Assembly: GCA_043810615.1 (NCBI GenBank)
Contig: JBDROA010000060.1
Span: 1 to 9,093, forward strand
DNA from: VGBK01 sp043810615
Lineage (GTDB): Bacteria; Actinomycetota; Acidimicrobiia; Spongiisociales; UBA11373
DNA length: 9,093 nucleotides
Reading direction: 5' to 3'
A model generated the notes under the pieces. The model made no database searches, was not told where the DNA came from, and saw nothing but the letters and a program-made list of their open reading frames with translations. Position 1 is the stretch's first letter. The number at the start of each line of letters is the position of its first letter. The translations under genes were made by a program, and so were the position numbers. Shown piece after piece: positions 6,075 through 9,093 of the stretch.

Positions 6075-6103
6075 GCCGACGCCTTCGGGTGCTACCCGCC
6101 CGG
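6075..6103. terminator. Hairpin between convergent typA and M23 peptidase genes
   Basis: Inside the 52-base convergent gap, CGGGT-GCT-ACCCG (6086-6098) forms a 5-bp stem with a 3-base loop. Flanking GCCG (6075-6078) and CGGC (6100-6103) can pair around it with an unequal internal loop. Being symmetric, it could stop transcription from both sides. No T-tract is present. Confidence 0.35.
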
Positions 6104-6122
6104 CGAGGATGGTGCCTTGCTG

Positions 6123-7256
6123 CTACCGGCAGACGTCCGGCCCCACGATGGCCAGAGAGGTGAGCAGCGCAGTGCGGGTGAGCGGGCCCACCTTGCCGTC
6201 GGCCTGGAGCCCCTGGGCCTCCTGGAAGGAACGCACCGCGGCGTCGGTGGATTGGTCGAAGCGGCCGTCGAAGGGCCGGGGACCGGATGGGAAGCCGGCG
6301 GCCCGCAGCCAGCGCTTGAGTTCGCGCACGTCGGGGCCTTGGGAGCCGGGCCCCAGGATGCGGCCGCCCACATTGCTCAGCGAGACGAAAGCGGGCCGGG
6401 CTGCCAGCCCGGCGATGGCGGCCCGGGTGGCGGGGCCCACGACGCCGTCGACGTCCAGCCCTTGCCTGCGCTGGAACCCCCGCACCGCGGCGTCGGTGGC
6501 GGTTCCGAACACCCCCCCGGTGTCGCGCACCCGGTGCCCGCGCACCTTGAGGAAGCCCTGCAGTTGGCGAACAGCCTCGCCGTTGCTGCCCGAGCGCAGC
6601 GCCGGGCCGGCGGCCAGGACGGCTTCCAGTGGAGCGGGACGCTCGCGGGCGCAGGTCCCGGCGGCGTAGGCCAGGGCCAGGGAGGGATACGGGTCCACCT
6701 TGACCCAGCCGGGGGCATGCAGCTCGAAGTGCAGGTGGGGGGTCGTGTCCTCGGCGTTGCCACTGTCGCCCACCCAGCCGATCAGTTGCCCGGCAACCAC
6801 CCGCGCTCCGGGCACGATGCCTTCACCGATTCCCCAGCCGAGGCCATCGTCCGTACCGGGGGCATCGTTGTTCAGGTGGATGTACCAGGTCTGCCAGCCG
6901 TCGTCGTGGAGCAAGAACACCGAGCAGCAGAAGGACCCGAGCCAGGAGACGGTGGCGTCGGCGGCGGCGTAGACCGGCGTCATCTTCGGCGCCAGGATGT
7001 CGACCCCCTCGTGCCGGCGGGTGCAACCGTCGCGACAGGCCCCGAACCCCAGCAGGTCGTCGTCGGCGAAGTAGATGTCGGTGCCGCCGACTGGGAAGGT
7101 CAGGGGGTACTCCACCGGTTGTCCGTAGTAGTAGCCGGCATCGGACGCGGCCGTCGTGTCACCCGAGGCCGGACTCACCGGGCCGGCCCACCAGGCGAGG
7201 GCCAGCAGCGCGGTAGCCCCGGCCGCACTCGCCCGGGAGCGAAGACTGATCGCCAT
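6123..7256 (-). CDS. Secreted M23 metallopeptidase with two peptidoglycan-binding domains
   Basis: A predicted exported cell-wall endopeptidase, 377 aa. Residues 1-31 look like a signal peptide: basic start SLRSRAS, hydrophobic core AGATALLALAWWAG, then VSPASG. The M23 (LytM-like) domain covers about 53-193. It contains HEGVD (His82, Asp86) and HLHFEL (His174, His176), the zinc and catalytic residues, plus His127 in YIHLNN. Two peptidoglycan-binding type 1 repeats follow: about 219-283 (SGSNGEAVRQLQGFL ... GLDVDGVVGPATRAAI) and 303-370 (GSQGPDVRELKRWL ... GLQADGKVGPLTRTAL). It probably cuts peptide cross-bridges during growth or division. Six cysteines (74, 78, 110, 111, 202, 376) could form disulfides outside the cell. 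Key residues are intact, so activity is plausible. The ATG at 7256 has only a weak Shine-Dalgarno and lies six bases after the stop of the truncated aceE, which hints at translational coupling. Confidence 0.93.
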   Translation of the reverse strand: MAISLRSRASAAGATALLALAWWAGPVSPASGDTTAASDAGYYYGQPVEYPLTFPVGGTDIYFADDDLLGFGACRDGCTRRHEGVDILAPKMTPVYAAADATVSWLGSFCCSVFLLHDDGWQTWYIHLNNDAPGTDDGLGWGIGEGIVPGARVVAGQLIGWVGDSGNAEDTTPHLHFELHAPGWVKVDPYPSLALAYAAGTCARERPAPLEAVLAAGPALRSGSNGEAVRQLQGFLKVRGHRVRDTGGVFGTATDAAVRGFQRRQGLDVDGVVGPATRAAIAGLAARPAFVSLSNVGGRILGPGSQGPDVRELKRWLRAAGFPSGPRPFDGRFDQSTDAAVRSFQEAQGLQADGKVGPLTRTALLTSLAIVGPDVCR

Positions 7257-7400
7257 GCCATCTCATCGGACGACAGGGGGTCGAACCTGAACGGAACTCG
7301 GCTCGCGGCGGACTCTCGCCATCCGGGCCGGGCTTCCTCGGTGTCGGCGGGCCCAACCGGCCGCAGTGTCCGTTGGGCGACTCCGCCGAACAGGCGATCT
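7257..7400 (-). other. Unassigned segment between the aceE break and the peptidase gene
   Basis: About 144 bases that match neither aceE nor the peptidase. On the minus strand one frame encodes the tail of the truncated aceE. Another frame also stays open through this segment (containing RLFGGVAQRTLRPVGPADTE and FRFDPLSSDEMAW) and looks somewhat more protein-like, but I recognise no family. No transposase fragment, tRNA, terminal repeat or target-site duplication is visible. Confidence 0.5.
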
Positions 7401-8006
7401 CGGCCCCAGGCCCATGGACACCGTCGGGTACTCCCAGAACCAGGGCATGAGCCGGGGGTGGGGGTAGGACGAAAGCCCGCCCCCGGCGATCTCCCGGCGG
7501 AAACGTGGCAGCTGCGCCTCCTCCAGACGGTGCTCCAGGAAGGCTCGGGAGTAGATGCCGGGGGCGGCGTGCCCCTGGATGTAGATGTGGTCACCGGGGC
7601 TGCCGTCGGCCTTGCCCCGGAAGAAGTGGTTGAACCCCACCTCGTAGAGGGCCGCCGACGAGGCGAAGGTGGACAGGTGGCCGCCGATGCCGTCGGCTGC
7701 CTTGTTGGCCCGCACCACCATGACGGCGGCGTTCCAGCGGATGATGCGACGGATGCGGCGTTCGAGGTCCTCATCCCCCGGGAACCAGGCCTCCTGCTCG
7801 GGAGGAATGGTGTTGATGTACGGGGTGGTGATCGAGGCCGACACGCCCACGCAGCGGGAACGGGCGCGCTCGATCAGGCGGGCCATCAGGACACGGGCCC
7901 GGCTCTCCCCGGCCTCGTCGAGGATCTGGTCCAGGGCCTCGAGCCACTCCCGGGTCTCTTCCGGGTCGGAGTCGGGGAGTTCGTGGACGAACCCGTCGAT
8001 CGTCAT
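7263..8006 (-). pseudogene. aceE: Truncated aceE (pyruvate dehydrogenase E1), N-terminal fragment only
   Basis: The N-terminal part of homodimeric pyruvate dehydrogenase E1, which decarboxylates pyruvate with thiamine diphosphate. From the ATG at 8006, residues 1-202 fit the family closely: LPDSDPEETREWLEALD, YINTIPPEQEAWFPGDED (63-80), IRWNAAVMVVRANK, GGHLSTFASSAALYEVGFNHFFRGK (108-132), IQGHAAPGIYSRAFLEHRL, LSSYPHPRLMPWFWEYPTVSMGLGP (178-202). The family normally continues with NAIYQARF and later the ThDP-binding GDGEMDEPES, to about 900 aa. Here codon 203 onward (from 7400) is an unrelated arginine/serine-rich tail of 46 residues ending at 7263. Neither other frame of this strand restores the missing sequence, so a simple frameshift does not explain it. 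The fragment cannot be catalytic alone. A GTG at 8045 would extend it by 13 residues; ATG 8006 fits the family N-terminus and has GGAG upstream. It starts 66 bases after the ybaK stop on the same strand. Confidence 0.82.
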
Positions 8007-8072
8007 AGGCGCCGCGCTCCACGGGGCATCGGCGGTTGAGGTCACCCGCCGGCGCCCCCTGCCCGGAGACCG

Positions 8073-8549
8073 TCATCGGGAGAGCAGGCCCGCCACCGCC
8101 GCTCCCAGGAAGGCCACCAGGTCCCCGGGGGCCAACTCGACCTGGAGGCCGCGGCGTCCACCGCTGACGAACACCGTGTGATAGTCAAGCAGCGACCGGT
8201 CGACCACCACCGGGAGGCGCCGCTTCTGCCCGAAGGGACTGATGCCCCCCGCCACGTAGCCGGTGAGCCGCTCGGCGTCCGCCGGGGCGGCCATCTCGGC
8301 CCGCTTGCCACCCCGGGCCCGGGCCAGGGCCTTGAGGGACAGGTGGCCGCTGACCGGCAACACCGCCACCGTGGGCCGGTCGTCCACCACGGTAACCAGG
8401 GTCTTGAACACCCGACCGGGATCGACCCCGAGCGCTGCGGCGACGGCCTCCCCGTACGTGCCTTCGGCCTCCTCCACCGGGCCGTACTCGCGTGGCGTGA
8501 AGGCGACGAACGCCCGGCGCAGCGCCTCGGTCGCCGGCGTGGCGGTCAT
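8073..8549 (-). CDS. ybaK: YbaK/EbsC-type Cys-tRNA(Pro) deacylase
   Basis: A cytoplasmic trans-editing protein of the YbaK/EbsC family, 158 aa, full length. It hydrolyses Cys mischarged onto tRNA-Pro by prolyl-tRNA synthetase, protecting translation accuracy. Diagnostic blocks: VDPGRVFKTLVTVVDD (42-57) with the invariant lysine at 49; PVSGHLSLKALARARGGKRAEMA (65-87); and GYVAGGISPFGQKRRLPVVVD (97-117) with the conserved GGISPFGQK loop. It ends YHTVFVSGGRRGLQVELAPGDLVAFLGA. These point to the YbaK branch rather than ProXp-ala or the INS domain of ProRS, though exact tRNA specificity cannot be read from sequence. The ATG at 8549 overlaps the stop of the upstream acetyltransferase as ATGA, and a GAGGAGAG purine stretch lies just before it, so the two are translationally coupled. 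The truncated aceE follows on the same strand. Confidence 0.93.
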   Translation of the reverse strand: MTATPATEALRRAFVAFTPREYGPVEEAEGTYGEAVAAALGVDPGRVFKTLVTVVDDRPTVAVLPVSGHLSLKALARARGGKRAEMAAPADAERLTGYVAGGISPFGQKRRLPVVVDRSLLDYHTVFVSGGRRGLQVELAPGDLVAFLGAAVAGLLSR

Positions 8550-9043
8550 GCGTCTCTCTCCTCGCTCCGGGGCAGCCGCCACTCCAATTCCAGCGCATGG
8601 CGGATCGGGATGCCGCCCCATCCCGTGGCCGGGATCTCGGGCTTCAACCGGCGATCCACAGCGATGGCGTCGCGGTGGAGGGCTACGAGGTCCCAGCCGC
8701 GCCGCTGGTAGAAGGCCAGGGCGGGCGTGTTGTCGTTCGTGGTGAGCAGCCGAAGCCGCTCCCAGCCCCGCAGCCGGCCGAGGGCCTCGAGGGTCGCCAG
8801 CAACGCCGTGCCCGTCCCTCGGCCGGGGGGATCGGCGGCGAGCACCACCACCTCGGCACCGCCGGGCTCCTCGCTGAACGCCAGAACGCCCACCCGTTGC
8901 CCCTCCTCCCAGGCGATCAGCCCGGGCAGCCGATCGGGATGGAGCAGGCGCCCCCGCGAGGCGACCTCGGCCGACCCGAACGCCCGGCGGCAGCACTCCG
9001 CCACCCACGAGCGATCGGCCGGACCGGCGCGCCGCACCTCCAT
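8546..9043 (-). CDS. GNAT family N-acetyltransferase
   Basis: A single-domain GNAT acetyltransferase, 165 aa, moving an acetyl group from acetyl-CoA to an unknown amine. It starts with the usual MEVRRAGPADRSWVAECCRRAF helix region. Then comes IAWEEGQRVGVLAFSEE (43-59) and motif A, AEVVVLAADPPGRGTGTALL (63-82), where RGTGTA (75-80) is the pyrophosphate-binding loop. Motif B is LLTTNDNTPALAFYQRRGWDLV (99-120), with Tyr112 at the typical general-acid position. The C-terminal extension (130-165, GWGGIPIRHALELEWRL) resembles the small GNATs that carry a PEIP...GIPI...E(L/W) ending. Substrate unknown. The ATG at 9043 is supported by a -10-like hexamer eight bases upstream. Its TGA overlaps the ybaK ATG by four bases, so both probably share one transcript. 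Confidence 0.9.
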   Translation of the reverse strand: MEVRRAGPADRSWVAECCRRAFGSAEVASRGRLLHPDRLPGLIAWEEGQRVGVLAFSEEPGGAEVVVLAADPPGRGTGTALLATLEALGRLRGWERLRLLTTNDNTPALAFYQRRGWDLVALHRDAIAVDRRLKPEIPATGWGGIPIRHALELEWRLPRSEERDA

Positions 9044-9051
9044 ACCCCGAG

Positions 9052-9057
9052 CCTATA
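9052..9057 (-). promoter_or_regulatory. Candidate -10 box for the GNAT-ybaK operon
   Basis: On the minus strand TATAGG, inside an AT-rich island in very GC-rich DNA, ends eight bases before the ATG at 9043. With no Shine-Dalgarno between them, transcription would start at or within a base or two of the start codon. The sixth base departs from TANNNT. No -35 box is clear, and the window ends shortly upstream. Confidence 0.35.
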
Positions 9058-9093
9058 GGGCGGGGGAGACGCCGGCCCGAGCGGGGGTTGCGC

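Noticed and set aside
7159..7403. Search for the missing aceE continuation as a frameshift
   Set aside because: All three minus-strand frames after 7400 were read; none contains the expected NAIYQARF or any later AceE motif, so a frameshift is not the cause.
6033..8039. 668-codon plus-strand open frame opposite the peptidase and aceE fragment
   Set aside because: It is antisense to two genes with clear family motifs and has the low-complexity Gly/Val/Pro/His composition of a high-GC shadow frame.
6123..9043. GNAT-ybaK-aceE fragment-M23 group as a toxin-antitoxin or defence island
   Set aside because: Each gene belongs to a common housekeeping or cell-wall family, there is no antitoxin, nuclease or mobile-element gene, and the M23 protein has a signal peptide typical of wall remodelling.

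Overview
This window is very GC-rich, with G or C at nearly every third codon position. It reads as chromosomal housekeeping DNA from a high-GC actinobacterium-like organism. The clues are the homodimer-type pyruvate dehydrogenase E1 (AceE) sequence, a double-hotdog TesB-like thioesterase of the kind common in mycolic and acidimicrobial lineages, frequent GTG starts, and several starts with no Shine-Dalgarno sequence lying just behind a TANNNT -10 box. The lineage is inferred from gene content; no rRNA gene is present to confirm it. I see no transposase, integrase, CRISPR array, tRNA or phage gene.

Layout: 39-1449 (minus) holds a flippase-like/UPF0104 membrane protein with a possible 66-residue protein downstream. 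It is divergent from a YqgE/AlgH-family gene (1513-2079, plus), which converges on a small glyoxalase-like VOC gene (2121-2555, minus) across a palindrome-rich putative terminator. A second divergent promoter region (about 2556-2647) separates the VOC gene from a TesB-like acyl-CoA thioesterase (2648-3436, plus). A 215-bp gap follows with a G-tract cluster and an inverted repeat overlapping a candidate promoter, then a GlcG/HbpS-like gene (3652-4074, plus) and the translational GTPase TypA/BipA (4244-6070, plus).

From 6123 to 9043 everything is on the minus strand. In order of transcription there is a GNAT acetyltransferase, a YbaK/EbsC-type Cys-tRNA deacylase (ATGA overlap), a severely truncated aceE, and a secreted M23 metallopeptidase with two C-terminal peptidoglycan-binding domains. 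The last starts six bases after the truncated aceE stop.

The genes do not form one pathway, and I found no convincing undescribed multi-gene system. The most notable feature is aceE: it matches the family well for about 202 residues, up to the conserved VSMGLGP stretch, and then breaks off into a 46-residue unrelated tail, so the thiamine-diphosphate-binding core and the rest of the enzyme are absent. This is either a real rearrangement with a decaying or repurposed fragment, or an assembly join. Second in interest is the set of candidate leaderless promoters, and third the promoter/operator architecture in front of the HbpS-like gene.
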